This document shows positions 20,108 through 31,499 of a DNA stretch of 64,000 nucleotides, in pieces. A program made the position numbers and the translations under genes. The notes below the pieces were generated by a model. It was not told the DNA's origin, searched no databases, and saw nothing but the letters and a program-made list of their open reading frames with translations. How positions within the stretch are numbered: the stretch's first letter is position 1; each line of letters starts with the position of its first letter. The DNA is from Scleromitrula shiraiana (lineage: Eukaryota; Ascomycota; Leotiomycetes; Helotiales; Sclerotiniaceae), in contig JABELC010000004.1 of the NCBI GenBank assembly GCA_028455995.1, positions 1,054,001 through 1,118,000 on the forward strand. Reading direction: 5' to 3'.

Positions 20108-21301
20108 CTACCATCCATCCATTCTCTCATCATAAAAGAATCTCGCATCCCCATCCCCACAACCTATCCCATCCTCACCTATAGCATATTCCCCTCTTTC
20201 CCTCATTTGCATTTGCATCTGCATCAACTCATCCTCCATCTGCAATTCCAACCCCTCATCACTAGCCCAATCCTCTACATACGGTGCTCGATAATTTGAA
20301 TACTCACCTCCTCTCCCCAGGTGATCTCTACCTCCTAATCCCAATCCCACCTCCCGCTCCCGTTCATACCCAAATCCATCCTCAAACCTCATTGCTCTCG
20401 GAACTATAGCCCTCTCCATCTCCATTCCTATCCTCAAATCACCATTGCTCCCACTCCTGCCAGGACTATGATCATGACCATGACCATGATCATGTGCAGG
20501 AATCTCCCCATACCTTGAAGAAACAGGTGAACTACCTATACTCATATTCATCTCCATATCCATATCATGATACATGCGCGGCGTTCGTGGATAAAAGTTG
20601 TTTCCGTGGTGATGGGGAGGGAGATGAGGGTTCGATCCTCGCATCTGCATTCGTATCATATCGTCTTCAAATGCAGGTGAGGATGATGATGAAGGACCGC
20701 AAGAACGAGCATGGTGAGGATGAGGATGAGAATGTGATCTAGATGGCCGTGGGGATGATAATGGTGATGGTGAGGGATGTCCATGATGCAATCGATGATG
20801 GGCTTGATGACCATGATTATATCTAGCCACAGGATCAAAACCCATGCTACTCCTCTCTCTATCGAAATCCATACCAATAACGTTGGGTCCTCCAAATCTA
20901 GACCCATATCCATATCCAGCCCTAGGTCCCAACTCCCCAAGTGCTTCCAAGCCCCCACCCTGCACACACTGCTCACCCCCCTCATTCTCCCTCCCCCTCC
21001 AAAACCCCAGAGAATCTAAATCTCCATATCCCTCCCTCTCCAATCCCATCCCCATCCCCATTCCCAATCTACTAAGTTGATTCTTTGGCGGCGAACGACG
21101 TAATCGATCCGCATTTGTCAACAACCTCTGATGTTGGCTATGATTGTAATTTGGACAGTTACCCCAGTGAATACCATTTCTCTCGTGGCGACGATCGAGA
21201 CATGTTGACGTGGAGGGTGAAGTGGAGAATGGGCTGGGTGGGGAATTTCCTATTCGGGATTGTCGGGGGGAAAGGTGATGAGTTGGGTTTTCTAGGAGCA
21301 T
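20108..21301 (-). CDS. His/Gly/Met-rich low-complexity protein (hypothetical)
   Basis: Single open frame of 397 aa, start MLLENPTHHLSPRQSRIGN. It contains GMGMGMGLEREGYGD (about 80-94), a His/Pro/Ser-rich centre (HHRLHHGHPSPSPLSSPRPSRSHSH, about 168-192), MDMEMNMSIGSSP, HDHGHGHDHSPGRSG and an acidic Met/Gln tail (LQMEDELMQMQMQMRERGEY). No domain or membrane segment recognised. Antisense frames are also open because of the repetitive CAT/GAT codons, so coding status rests on length and on the frame staying open. The His clusters could bind metal, but nothing else supports that. Confidence 0.55.
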   Translation of the reverse strand: MLLENPTHHLSPRQSRIGNSPPSPFSTSPSTSTCLDRRHERNGIHWGNCPNYNHSQHQRLLTNADRLRRSPPKNQLSRLGMGMGMGLEREGYGDLDSLGFWRGRENEGGEQCVQGGGLEALGELGPRAGYGYGSRFGGPNVIGMDFDRERSSMGFDPVARYNHGHQAHHRLHHGHPSPSPLSSPRPSRSHSHPHPHHARSCGPSSSSSPAFEDDMIRMQMRGSNPHLPPHHHGNNFYPRTPRMYHDMDMEMNMSIGSSPVSSRYGEIPAHDHGHGHDHSPGRSGSNGDLRIGMEMERAIVPRAMRFEDGFGYEREREVGLGLGGRDHLGRGGEYSNYRAPYVEDWASDEGLELQMEDELMQMQMQMRERGEYAIGEDGIGCGDGDARFFYDERMDGW

Positions 21302-22037
21302 TTTGTTTGGGGATTGATGAGATTTTGTGTATGGGGTTAATGGGATAGTGTTATGTAAAGGTTAAAGGGTGTTGGATGAAGGTATGACAGGCAGACAGAT
21401 ACGTAGATAAAAATTACGAGAGGGAAATCAGAGCAAAGAAAACCGAAAAATTGAAGGCAAGGAAAAGAGCAGCGAAAATAAGAAAGGAACTAGAAATTTT
21501 CGACGCAAAAACGAGGGATATGTATGCATACATATATCTACCCAATTACTAACCTAAGCATCTACCGATACCGCAAACGAGGATGGCCTGCCATTGCCAG
21601 CCTGATATGAGTAACAGATCTTCTGACTAACTGTATACTGTATGAAGCATCCATATACCACAGATAATGGAGAGATGATATGATATGATTATATTGTTTG
21701 TTTGCTTTGGAGCAAACAATCTAGGTAGTGTGGTGATAGTAGTACAAATTGAGTGTCACTTTTCGTATTCGAAAGCGTTAAGAAACGCATATGCATATCT
21801 GTGCAACTGATATCATGTCATGTCATGAGTTCGTGTTACAGGAGAAAAATAGAGGGAGGATGGAAAATTGTGATGTTATGATCAATATGAATTGTAAAGG
21901 AAGTTGAGTTAATTTTCACTTTTGATATCTATTCTAAAAACCATCTATTTTACCGTATATATGTCTACGATATCATGGCAACCCCTTAACAACAATTAAC
22001 CTCTCTCTCTTCCTCGCCCACCCTATTCTCCCTGAAC
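21302..22037. other. Intergenic
   Basis: Between two minus-strand genes; contains A-rich and TATATG-rich segments. No gene seen. Confidence 0.5.
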
Positions 22038-24914
22038 TCAATTTCTCAACTCCTCCAACACCTCCTTCAGAGTCTCCCACCCCCCACTCCCCTCCCAATT
22101 CTCCCTCGCTCCCCCCATAACCGCCCTAACCGCCCCCCTTGCCTTCCCCTTCCACTTATTCCCTTCATCCTCTCCAAAATTTTCATAAGCACCCACCAAC
22201 CTCTCCGTCCTGCTCACCAACTCCTTCCACTCATTTTCATTCGTCCCCCACCCTTCCCCATTAAGCGCCACCCTCCACGCCTTTTCTGCACAATCCAACG
22301 CCCCCTTCCTATCACCCGTCCACACACAAAGTTTTTCTCTCCCCTCATAGATATCCGCTCTTTTCGTAACCAGGGGCATGATTTCCGCATCCAGCCATTC
22401 GATTAATGCGCGCGCCAGACTTCCGCGAGGCGGTATGTAAATTCCATTTTCATCTCTTGTGCCCCGTTCATCTCTATCCCTTGAGCAAACTTCCCCGATC
22501 AATCCATTCAACACCTCAATATCAACCGCGTATTCCCCGATATTTGAGCCTCGGATCTGAACAATCCGTCGCATTCCCATAAGGATTTCAGGAAACGAGG
22601 GGGGATTCATTCGCCCTGCTATCGTAATAACATTATCCCAAATCTTCCAATTGTCGTGTGCGAGATTGGCGCCACGTTTATAGGCTAATAATGCTTGTTT
22701 AATAATCGCTTTCGGATCTTCATTTTTGATAATTCCTACACCGTGACCATCCTCATCACCAATTTCCGCCTCATCATTCACGATAATCTCGCCCTTCTTA
22801 GCCAATTTCTCCACAGCCATCAATTCTGAGTATTTCGACAGCAGCGCCGAACCTAGATTACTATAAGTTTTCGCATCCGAATCATCGATCATAATACTCT
22901 GCTGGAACGCCACAATCGCGCCGTCAAAATTGCCCACCCGGAGATCAATATCCCCAAGTCGAGACCAGGTATCGCTATTCTGACGATTCACAATCGTGGC
23001 TTTCATGTATGCATCTCTCGCCGCTTCAAGATCATTGTTCCTTGTATAATAATCTCCCAACGTTCTCTGGGCACGCGCAAATCGGTTTTTGGAGATCTCC
23101 CACGCGCGTTTCCAGCATTCTGCATCTTGGTCAAGATCGCCTAGGATACACCATAATCGAGGAGAATGAGGTGGAGGCGGAGAACGAATTTCGCCGTCCC
23201 ATTTTTCGGTTACCACTTCTTCGGCGTCGATGGAGTAGGAGTCCATTTCTGGTCCTTTGGTGGAATAGTATAATTGTCTTCGGATTATTTGGCGGGCCTT
23301 TTCTTCTTGGTGCACGGAGTGGTAACATAGAGCTACTTCTGCCCATAACTTGAGACGTTTGAATATTTCCAGTGCGCTGACTAAACTTCCTGCATTGCTC
23401 CAGGCGAAAGCCAATTCTGTTTCGATTTCCCATCTGGTGGGTGTGTTGAGTTGATTTATATACTTCAATCTTTCCGTTACAGGTGCAGATTCATCTGCTT
23501 TAGCTCTTGGAAGGAAAGAAGTCACTTGAATTTCAGGAATCCCATCTGGAGATGCTGAGGGCTCTTCTTGGGTATCTGCAATAATTTGATCGACAATAAC
23601 TTGAAGTTGAAGCACACTTCTCTCCTGTGTTCTTGATCGATGTGATTCGATTCTGCTTCTGACCAACAGAGCCTGTGTATAAATTTGCCAATTTGTAGGT
23701 TTGTCTGTTAGAACTCGAACAGCATATGGTAGGATTTCTTCACTGTTTAACTTATCGAGTGGTGAATAAGTATCCTTGAGAGTAGCCTCCGTGAGAAGAG
23801 TAATTTGATCCAAAGGATGAAGTTGAGGTTGCTCATCCGGCTTAATCCCAACCAGTGCTTTTGGTAGATTTGAATTATCCACTTGATCCGATGTGGTCTT
23901 TGCGAATTGGATTGATTCCAACAAAGTATCATCGTTAAGTTCGAGTGCATTAGGAGCATTTTTGACCTCTTCCTCAAGTTTATCAGACAAAGCACTATCT
24001 TTTAGAGATTCAGATAATTCCTTCTTATCGCCCTCCTTCAAATCCCTACTCTTGGCGAAAACCACCAACTGCGAAAGATCATTCTGTTGAAACCTAGTCC
24101 TCTTCCCCAACGCCCCACTCAACGCATACTCAAACCCCGAAACCTCGCTCGCCAACCTAACATTCTCCCTCGCTTTAAAATCCAACCCCTCCATAATATA
24201 AATCTGCGCCTTTTCCAACAAAAACATGACCTTCTGTTCCGTCTCAAATCGTGACTCCTTTCCCAAAACCTCCCCCTCCAATTCCTTCAAATCCTTCTCA
24301 ATCAAATCCTGCAAAATCGTCGAATCACTCAACCGTCCCTGACTAATTCCACTCAACAATCTCTGATGATAAGAATTAACGCGAATCCTCATCCACCTAC
24401 AATCCCTCACATGTGCGTCCACAATCCTCGGGAAAAAAACCGTAAAGATTAATCGAGCAAGACAGAATAATTCAACACGGGGAATATACTGATAAACCGA
24501 AACACCATCAACATCCAAACTCCTCAAACAATTCTCCTTCAACGAAGTTTTCCATTCCGCGCCTGGGAAGATCTCGCCCAGATCCGTTGGGGGTCCCGTA
24601 ACATTAGTCTGGAGAAATGCATCGAAAGCCGATAATCCCGTGATCAAAACGAGTAAGACATCTCTATCAGTTCTGAAACCATCATCTTGAAGAGAGAGGA
24701 TTTGTTCCTCTCGGGGGAGTTGAACGATTTCTGATAATTTTTGTATCAATGTTTGGGAGGTGGGGTTGCTGAGGATGGCTTTATAGTCGCCATTTAAGTA
24801 ACTCGTGACAATTTCTGATGTGTCTTCATTTTTCTTCAAAGGGTCCAAATTAAATATCAATGAGTCTAAAGTACTGCTAGTACTTCCCTCGAAGATATTT
24901 GAATCTATAGACAT
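22038..24914 (-). CDS. TPR protein, TTC27 / Emw1 homologue
   Basis: Single exon of 958 aa starting MSIDSNIFEGSTSSTLDSL. The long N-terminal half is helical. TPR units are visible from about residue 595 (RLWCILGDLDQDAECWKRAWEISKNRFARAQRTLGDYYTRNNDLEAARDAYMKATIVNRQNSDTW in sequence) through SRLGDIDLRVGNFDGAIVAFQQSIMIDD and AKTYSNLGSALLSKY (about 647-695), followed by ALLAYKRGANLAHDNWKIWDNVITIAGRM. This arrangement matches the TTC27 family; the yeast member Emw1 is essential and linked to cell-wall integrity. A Gly/Trp/Lys-rich tail ends the protein. The length is typical for the family (about 840-960 aa). The role as a scaffold or chaperone-associated factor is by homology only. Confidence 0.85.
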   Translation of the reverse strand: MSIDSNIFEGSTSSTLDSLIFNLDPLKKNEDTSEIVTSYLNGDYKAILSNPTSQTLIQKLSEIVQLPREEQILSLQDDGFRTDRDVLLVLITGLSAFDAFLQTNVTGPPTDLGEIFPGAEWKTSLKENCLRSLDVDGVSVYQYIPRVELFCLARLIFTVFFPRIVDAHVRDCRWMRIRVNSYHQRLLSGISQGRLSDSTILQDLIEKDLKELEGEVLGKESRFETEQKVMFLLEKAQIYIMEGLDFKARENVRLASEVSGFEYALSGALGKRTRFQQNDLSQLVVFAKSRDLKEGDKKELSESLKDSALSDKLEEEVKNAPNALELNDDTLLESIQFAKTTSDQVDNSNLPKALVGIKPDEQPQLHPLDQITLLTEATLKDTYSPLDKLNSEEILPYAVRVLTDKPTNWQIYTQALLVRSRIESHRSRTQERSVLQLQVIVDQIIADTQEEPSASPDGIPEIQVTSFLPRAKADESAPVTERLKYINQLNTPTRWEIETELAFAWSNAGSLVSALEIFKRLKLWAEVALCYHSVHQEEKARQIIRRQLYYSTKGPEMDSYSIDAEEVVTEKWDGEIRSPPPPHSPRLWCILGDLDQDAECWKRAWEISKNRFARAQRTLGDYYTRNNDLEAARDAYMKATIVNRQNSDTWSRLGDIDLRVGNFDGAIVAFQQSIMIDDSDAKTYSNLGSALLSKYSELMAVEKLAKKGEIIVNDEAEIGDEDGHGVGIIKNEDPKAIIKQALLAYKRGANLAHDNWKIWDNVITIAGRMNPPSFPEILMGMRRIVQIRGSNIGEYAVDIEVLNGLIGEVCSRDRDERGTRDENGIYIPPRGSLARALIEWLDAEIMPLVTKRADIYEGREKLCVWTGDRKGALDCAEKAWRVALNGEGWGTNENEWKELVSRTERLVGAYENFGEDEGNKWKGKARGAVRAVMGGARENWEGSGGWETLKEVLEELRN

Positions 24915-25355
24915 TGTGAATGTGTATGATATGTTGAAGTTGGGCTTCAGAACTTCAAATTTTTTAAATTTTCATGTGGGAAAATTTATCAAGGTTGGGC
25001 GGGATGATTTGTAAGCAAGGATATTCGATGTTTACCCCTCCATGAGGCTCTATCAGCTCCAAACATTTCATTATTCACGGCTGTGAATTTGAAAGTTTAC
25101 CATTCACTTCACTTCGTTTCATAATAAAAGACATATTACAACTGCACTAAAAAATACAATTGTACTTATACTGCCTTACGATCTGACTACTAAAACATAT
25201 TTCTTATGCTAGCGTTCCTAAGAATGTTCCAACGAAACAACTAGAAAAAGCCTTGCAAGGCTATCATGCAAACATGGGAATGCCAAAAAATCGCTATACA
25301 GAGAAGCCATCCAGATATCAGCTAAATGTAGAATTATACATATTTATACAAGTCC
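24915..25355. other. Intergenic
   Basis: Upstream of the TPR gene and downstream of the GYF gene, both on the minus strand. No feature seen. Confidence 0.5.
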
Positions 25356-28300
25356 TCATTTCTTTCCCTTCTTCTTGTTTGGAACCACTTTGAAACCAGC
25401 AGTAGATTCCTCCTTTGGTGGACCCTTCTTGGCGACTTCACTCCATCCACCTCCAGATTTATCATTAGATGTGGTATTGGCAGGTTCAACGATACCCTTT
25501 TCAGCTTGCTTATGACGACGAATATATTCTTCGGCAAATCGGCGGCCATCCATCACCTTGGAGTTAGAGTAAACACTATCGGCGATAATGCTCACTTCAG
25601 GTGGGAATGAAGATAACATAAGGATGAATTCATCAACTAAGAAATTGTTAGAACCAAGGTGTCAAAAATCATCAAGTTAAATACACTTACCATTGATGTT
25701 GGAATCAAGACCATCCTTGGCCCCCAAGGTGGCCTTTGCCCATTTCTTGAATTCATCATTTGCTGCGGTGATTCCTGCTTGACTGCTAACAACACTTCGC
25801 ACAGCTGGTACTGGACGAGCAGGAGTGCGAGCTGCAGGACTGGCAACAGAAGCACTACTGACTGAACGCATGGGGGTTGATGCAGAAGTAGTAGCTGGAC
25901 CAGTTGGAACCTTCACTTTTCCGCCAGCACCAACAGTAGACCATGATCCACCAGATGCAGGTACGTTGGAATTAACTTTCCCTGCCAAGTCAGCGTAACG
26001 CTTACCACCTGAAGGTACACTCGATGGTTGAGCTACCGCTGTAGCAGCAGCAAGTTTCTTCTTGCGCGATTCTTCCTCTCTTTGAATATCTGCAAGAGTC
26101 TTCTTAGCGTTACCAACAGTAGGAGTTTTAGCAGCAACAGGTTTGGCCCAGGCAGAAGCTGGATTGGAAGGAGGTGCTGGTGAAGCGACGCTTCCCCAAG
26201 TGGACGTGGTTGGAAGACCAGGAGCAGGAGCAGCTGGTTGACTAGCAAGTAATTTCATTTCTTGCTCAAGTTGAACACGACGAGCAGCAGCAGCAATTTC
26301 CTCGGCCTTAGCAGCCTTCTTCGCCTCAGCCTCTTGAATCTCCTTTAGAGATGGACCCTTTGGTGCTTCGACAGGTTGGACAGCCCATGGTGCAAGAGTT
26401 GGTCCAGCGCTGGCAGTTTCAGGAGTCTCAGATCGTGAACTAACTTCCGCATGCAGGGTATCTGGTAATCCGGAACGGCCACCTCTTTGAGCAGTTGGAG
26501 CAGGAAGAGGTGTTGTTGATTGCGGAGGAGGTGGGAATGGCATTGGCAGGCTCGTATTAACCTTGGCCCATGGAGACTCGGGTTGAGGGGCAGAAATTGG
26601 GGATGGTTTAGATGATGCTGCGGCTGATGCTGCCTTTTGAACTTGTTGTGTCAAAGATAGAAGTTCAGGAGACTTTTCAACAGACTTTTCCTCCGCTGGG
26701 TTTGCTGATTCCTGGTATTGATTTTGTTCCGGTTGCTCCTGTTGGGTTTGAGCAGGTGGTCCAATGGGCTCATTTGTTGCTGCTGAAGAAACTTGAGCAA
26801 CTTCTTCTTGATCATGTTCAGCCCTAAGTTGTTCAAATTCCCGAAGACGAGCCTTGAATCCTTCTGGATCATTTTGCCTAAAATGTTCCGCTCTAGCAGC
26901 TTGACGTTGCGCATCAGACTGCTGAGGTTGGCCAAAAAGAGCATTTATCTGTTGAGCCTGGGAATTTGGGGAACCAACTGGCTGTGGACGATCCTGGATT
27001 CCAAGGCGAGCTAGATCTTCTTGTAAAAGGAAATCAGCTGGGATTCCACCACTTGTCATTTGATTTGGCGCTTGTCTAGGTTGAGAATCGAAGAATCCAG
27101 CGATACCTCCAGGCATAGGTGGCTGTGGGGGTAAAGTGATCGGAGATGTCATGCTTCCAAAGCTAGGTTGGCTTTGTAAACTATGAGCACTAGAATGGTG
27201 ATGTAATCCTGAAGGTAAACCACCCATTTGCATCTGCTTCATATTAACCTGTTGTTGAGCCAGGAATTCTCGTTGTCGAGCCATAAGATATTGCTCTTCT
27301 TGCTTGCGTCTTTCCAAATTGTTTTGTTGCTCGGCAGTCAAGGTAGTGCCGAAGCTTGGAAAAGCTCCTGCAAAGGGAGGTTGGACAGCGCCAGGTTGAA
27401 CAGCAGGTGTTGTAGCAGCAGAAGTAAAAGGTGGGCCAGCTTGAGTTCCTCCAGGTCCATGTGGAATACCGATTTGAGGAACGAGGAAAGGTTCACGGGA
27501 GTTTCCAATACGTCGAATAAGTTGTCCAAGTGGCTCAAATTCTGCATCTTCGACCTTCTTCACAGACAAATCAGCAGTAAAAAACGAAGCTTTATACCAA
27601 TCATGCATCTCTAATCCAGACCAAGGACCTTGAGCCTGTCCTTGTGAATCAAGGTAAACCCATCGCATCCTATCTGGCATAACCATCATGCGTTGCTGAG
27701 CTGTAGGTGGGGCAGAATCCGAGGAAGAGTGAGATGGTTGATAATTGGATTGACCAGATGTTGTTGGAATACCACTGGGAGTTTCGGCAGATGAGAATGG
27801 TCCTTGAGCGCGACTGTCCGGAGAGAATACGTCATGTCGATCAACGTCGCGCATACCAAATGCACCTCGGCCAATCGCTCCAAATGCATTGTTTTGTCTT
27901 ATATCGCCAATCTCGCTGGGGCTGTCGTTCTCGACACCTTGCATTTGGGCTTGCATTGCAGGTGGAAACAATGATCCGAGTTTGCTACCACCACGGCTGA
28001 TGGGGGGAGGAGCGCCAAACATACCTCCACCAATGGCTGGAGATGACAAATCACCCATGGGTCCAAATATAGAATTCCCAAAAGCACTTGGGAATGCGGA
28101 GCGAATTTCACGATCTGGAGTTGACACCATGTTATTGCTTGTCGGCCAGCCTCCCATTGTTCCAATATTGCTTAACGAAGGAAGCCCGCCCAAAGCTGAG
28201 AAACCTCTTGTTCCTGCAGCACTAGAAGTTTGACTACGATCACTGCCATCAAAAGCCCCACTACCAAAATTCCTTGCGAGATTGCCAAAGGCATTTGGAC

Positions 28301-30183
28301 CATGCTCTGGAATACCTCCTAGACCCTGACTTCGACCATGCTGGTGTGCATCATCGCCGAAGGTGTTATCGTCTGACTCATTCCTCTCTCTACGATCCTC
28401 AGGAGGGCTGCGGTAAGGGTTAGTGTCCGGACTAAGAGGTTCATTGTAGTTTTGGCCCTGCGGAGTTTGATGACTTTGGGTGCGCAATTGAGCATCCCTG
28501 AAACCTGGTATGTCAGACATTCCAAAGTCACTAGACAACCCGCGAATTGGTGTATCCAAACCCGGCGCTTTTCGTTGGGGATTCAAGGAGGGACTTGTAT
28601 CTTGTCCACCTCCTAGACCAGAGCTGCTAAGAGGTAAGTCGTCACTGCCAAATGGATCGGTGTCCGTTCGAGGTCTGGTTCTCCAAGAGCGTTCTGCCGG
28701 CTTCGATTGGGCCTCTTCCGAATTGTTGTCTTTTGGCATGAGATGCGCAAGTCGACTTTCAGTAGCTCGCATACCAAGAATTCCAGGTCTTTTCTCGCTA
28801 GGCGTTGTAGGATTTGGCATTGCGAACGCACCAAAAGTACCCATTGGAGACATAGTTGCACTTTGTGGCGCTGGTCCCCATGGTGACAATGGCGCGCTAC
28901 CCAAATTGGTTCCAGTATTGCTACGCATCAACCCTCCAAAAGGTAAAGTAGCCTTTCCCTCATCCGGTCGATCATCTGTCTCATCTTTCAAGTCATTAAT
29001 CGTGAGTTTACGTGAGAAAAACGGGGAAGATTCGTCTCGAGGAAATCGTCCAGCACCTGCAGGGGAGCCCAATCCAGCCGAGAATGGCACAGAATCACTT
29101 GTCTCTCGACGGCGCGTTCCTGGTCTGCTTGAAGCTGGTGATGAGAGTCCAAATGTTGAAGTACCTGAGCCATGAGAGATCGAAGTCTTGCGCCCGTTAG
29201 TATTCGATCCCTGACCACCCGCATCCTTGTTTTGATTTTGTGGTGGTGGCTTCATTGGCGAGTTAACATCGGTAGAGAAAAGCTGATACAAAAATCAATT
29301 AGTACCATGCCACCGCAACAATATAGATCAACTAACAATTTTCTCATCCTCAGACATATCCTCCAAAGAAACTGGTCGCTGGCTACCGTTCATATCCCAG
29401 CAAGCGTCCGGTCCATACGTCTCTCTACCATCTGTAGTTTTACCCCAAGCTCGACCATTCGCACCATTTGATTGGCCAGGATTCCAATTATCCGCAAATA
29501 ACCTTGAAACATCTCCATTGTGCGCGCCTGATTCTTTAGCTTCTCTGTGCGATTTATACATATCTAACAATCGAGCTTTTGAATAACGAAAATCTGCAGG
29601 GGCAGACTGCTCAAATGAAGCGATTGGCGTTTGCGATACATCCTCCGAAATCTCGGCGCTTGGTGTTGGAAGGGATTCGACTTGGGAAGGCTGCGCGTGA
29701 GGAGCATTAGAAGAACGACGGAAAGTAACGGTGCCGTTGGTAGATCTAGTTTCTCTTCTGGCCCTGTATATGATTTTTTTTGGTTAGTGGGATGTATGAT
29801 ATAATCAAGAAGATTTATAGCAGGCATTTGAGGTGGGCTGATAGCTCAAGCTATTGTAGAGTTGACCTCATTTCCCTCGAGACTGTAGTTATAGATTGTA
29901 TTCTTGTTGCTAGATATTGTCCTCAAATACAAAAGAGAGGATAAACAATTGAGCAAAGATATGATAAAGATAGCTCGAATGATTTGTGCATTTATGTGGA
30001 TTGAGATTGTCTTCAGAATTCAATGCATTCAATCATGAGAGAATGAAAAAATTGGATAACAAGCAGAAACTCCAAGGAAAATCAAACATACCATTCAGTT
30101 CCTCGTCCATCGCCCCTCCCAGACCGAGAACCTTGACCTCCGGCTGCAGCTGAAGCAAAACTTGATGGCATTTGTGATGGCAT
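25356..30183 (-). CDS. GYF-domain protein (Smy2/Syh1-type)
   Basis: Four exons, 30183-30092, 29763-29337, 29282-25691 and 25636-25356, sum to 1464 codons (1463 aa). All three introns have good donors (GTATGT, GTTAGT, GTAAGT). The GYF domain lies near residue 725: MRWVYLDSQGQAQGPWSGLEM followed by HDWYKASFFTADLSVKKVEDAEFEPLGQLI, which contains the W-x-Y, GPW and W-Y aromatic residues that bind proline-rich (PPGf) peptides. The rest is disordered: Ser/Gly/Phe-rich (NAFGNLARNFGSGAF), Gln-rich (about 830-900), an Ala/Lys/Glu helix (LKEIQEAEAKKAAKAEEIAAA) and a C-terminal helical domain after the last intron. Family members act in translational repression, ribosome-collision responses (Smy2/Syh1, GIGYF) and ER-to-Golgi traffic. 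Start chosen at the first ATG; a longer N-terminus is possible. Confidence 0.85.
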
Positions 30184-31499
30184 ATTTTCTTTAGTTGCGG
30201 ATTGTATTCCTGAAGTTATTTTCACACTTAGGAAATAGGTATTTGATAATGCGTGAAGACGGCTTGCACTTTCGCGTGTAATAGTAACAAAGTACAGATG
30301 AACACTGATAGATCGTCGAGAACAGAATTTTAGTAGAGGAGTTTTTTTCCTTGGGAAAAAAAAAAGTTTGGTAGAAGAAGAAATGAAAATTTTCTTTTTA
30401 TTTTATTTGAAAAGGGAATATCTTGAAGATATTTTAAGATTTGAATTTGCTTGAAATTTTTATCGATTTCGATTGAAGAGTTTTGGAGGGACCTTTTTGG
30501 GGGGGGGGAAGATTTATTGAAATTCAATCTTTGGAAAGAAAAACCTTTGGAGAAGAGTAGCATCATATTTTTAGGGTTAGCGCCTTAGAAATTTATTTTA
30601 ATGCCTGACGAACAAGCTTTGAAGCTTCCAAGATTCTAAGGCTAAAACATTCTAAGGCTAAAATATTCTAAGGCTAACACATTCTAAGGCTAACACATTC
30701 TAAGGCTAAAACTCTCCTCTCGTCATATCCCGAGCCGATTGAAGCTCAAAATTTTGAAAGATCTAGCAATAATAAATTGAACTTAACTACTCGAATAGGG
30801 TCTTATAGCAAAATAATTGAAAGGTATACTTGGATTCATATAGCTCTAGAATCTTTTGGAGAGAATTGGTAGTTTGTTTCTCGTTTGCGTACACCTATTG
30901 TCTATCTCTCCAATATCAGTCACCTGAGCGAATACAATCTAGCGATCCCTCATGAGTATCAGTATCACCAAGTTTGACAAAACTATATTCACGTCTTAAG
31001 CTCCACCTACTAGATATCGGAGCTACCAAAGAGAGGATACAACCTATGATACTTCACATACCGTCTAGACATAAGTGACACAAACCAAGCAAAATGAAGG
31101 GTTTCTTTGCTGCTATTAATTTGACCAAAACTTATTAACTTGACATGACAATATCTGACTCTGAGGGTTATTGTTTCATTCTTGAATTGAAATAGATGGA
31201 GTGAGTAGGATGAGGGATGTCATACATTAAATTTTATAATCACGAGTCATTCATATATCAGGTAGAACAATAAACATATCCGACTTAAGCTCATTTATTG
31301 ATAGATGGATATATAGCAACTACAAAATCTAAGAACAAAACATGAAAAAATAAAACCAATCATCCATTTAATCATTCGTTCATTCGTTCTTTCAATCAAT
31401 CCAATGTGTGTATCCGTAACAAAGTTTCGATTCCTCAAAACGCCTCAATAAAAAAAATCACCAAAATATCAATCAACCAGTATCGATCTCGTCTACTCC
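30184..31499. other. Intergenic with 16-nt tandem repeat
   Basis: Upstream of the GYF gene. It contains an A-rich/G-rich leader (30340-30560), the 5 x 16-nt repeat at 30633-30712, and otherwise unremarkable AT-rich DNA. Confidence 0.5.
30633..30712 (+). repeat. 5 x 16-nt tandem repeat (ATTCTAAGGCTAAMAC)
   Basis: Five contiguous 16-nt units beginning at 30633, 30649, 30665, 30681 and 30697 differ at only one or two positions. The repeat lies about 450 nt upstream of the GYF-protein start codon. Confidence 0.92.

Noticed and set aside
28510..29175. 221-aa plus-strand frame
   Set aside because: Lies entirely inside the GYF-protein coding exon on the opposite strand; a codon-bias shadow with no recognisable domain.
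30633..30712. CRISPR-like appearance of regularly spaced repeats
   Set aside because: Units are contiguous without unique spacers and the DNA is eukaryotic; simple tandem repeat.
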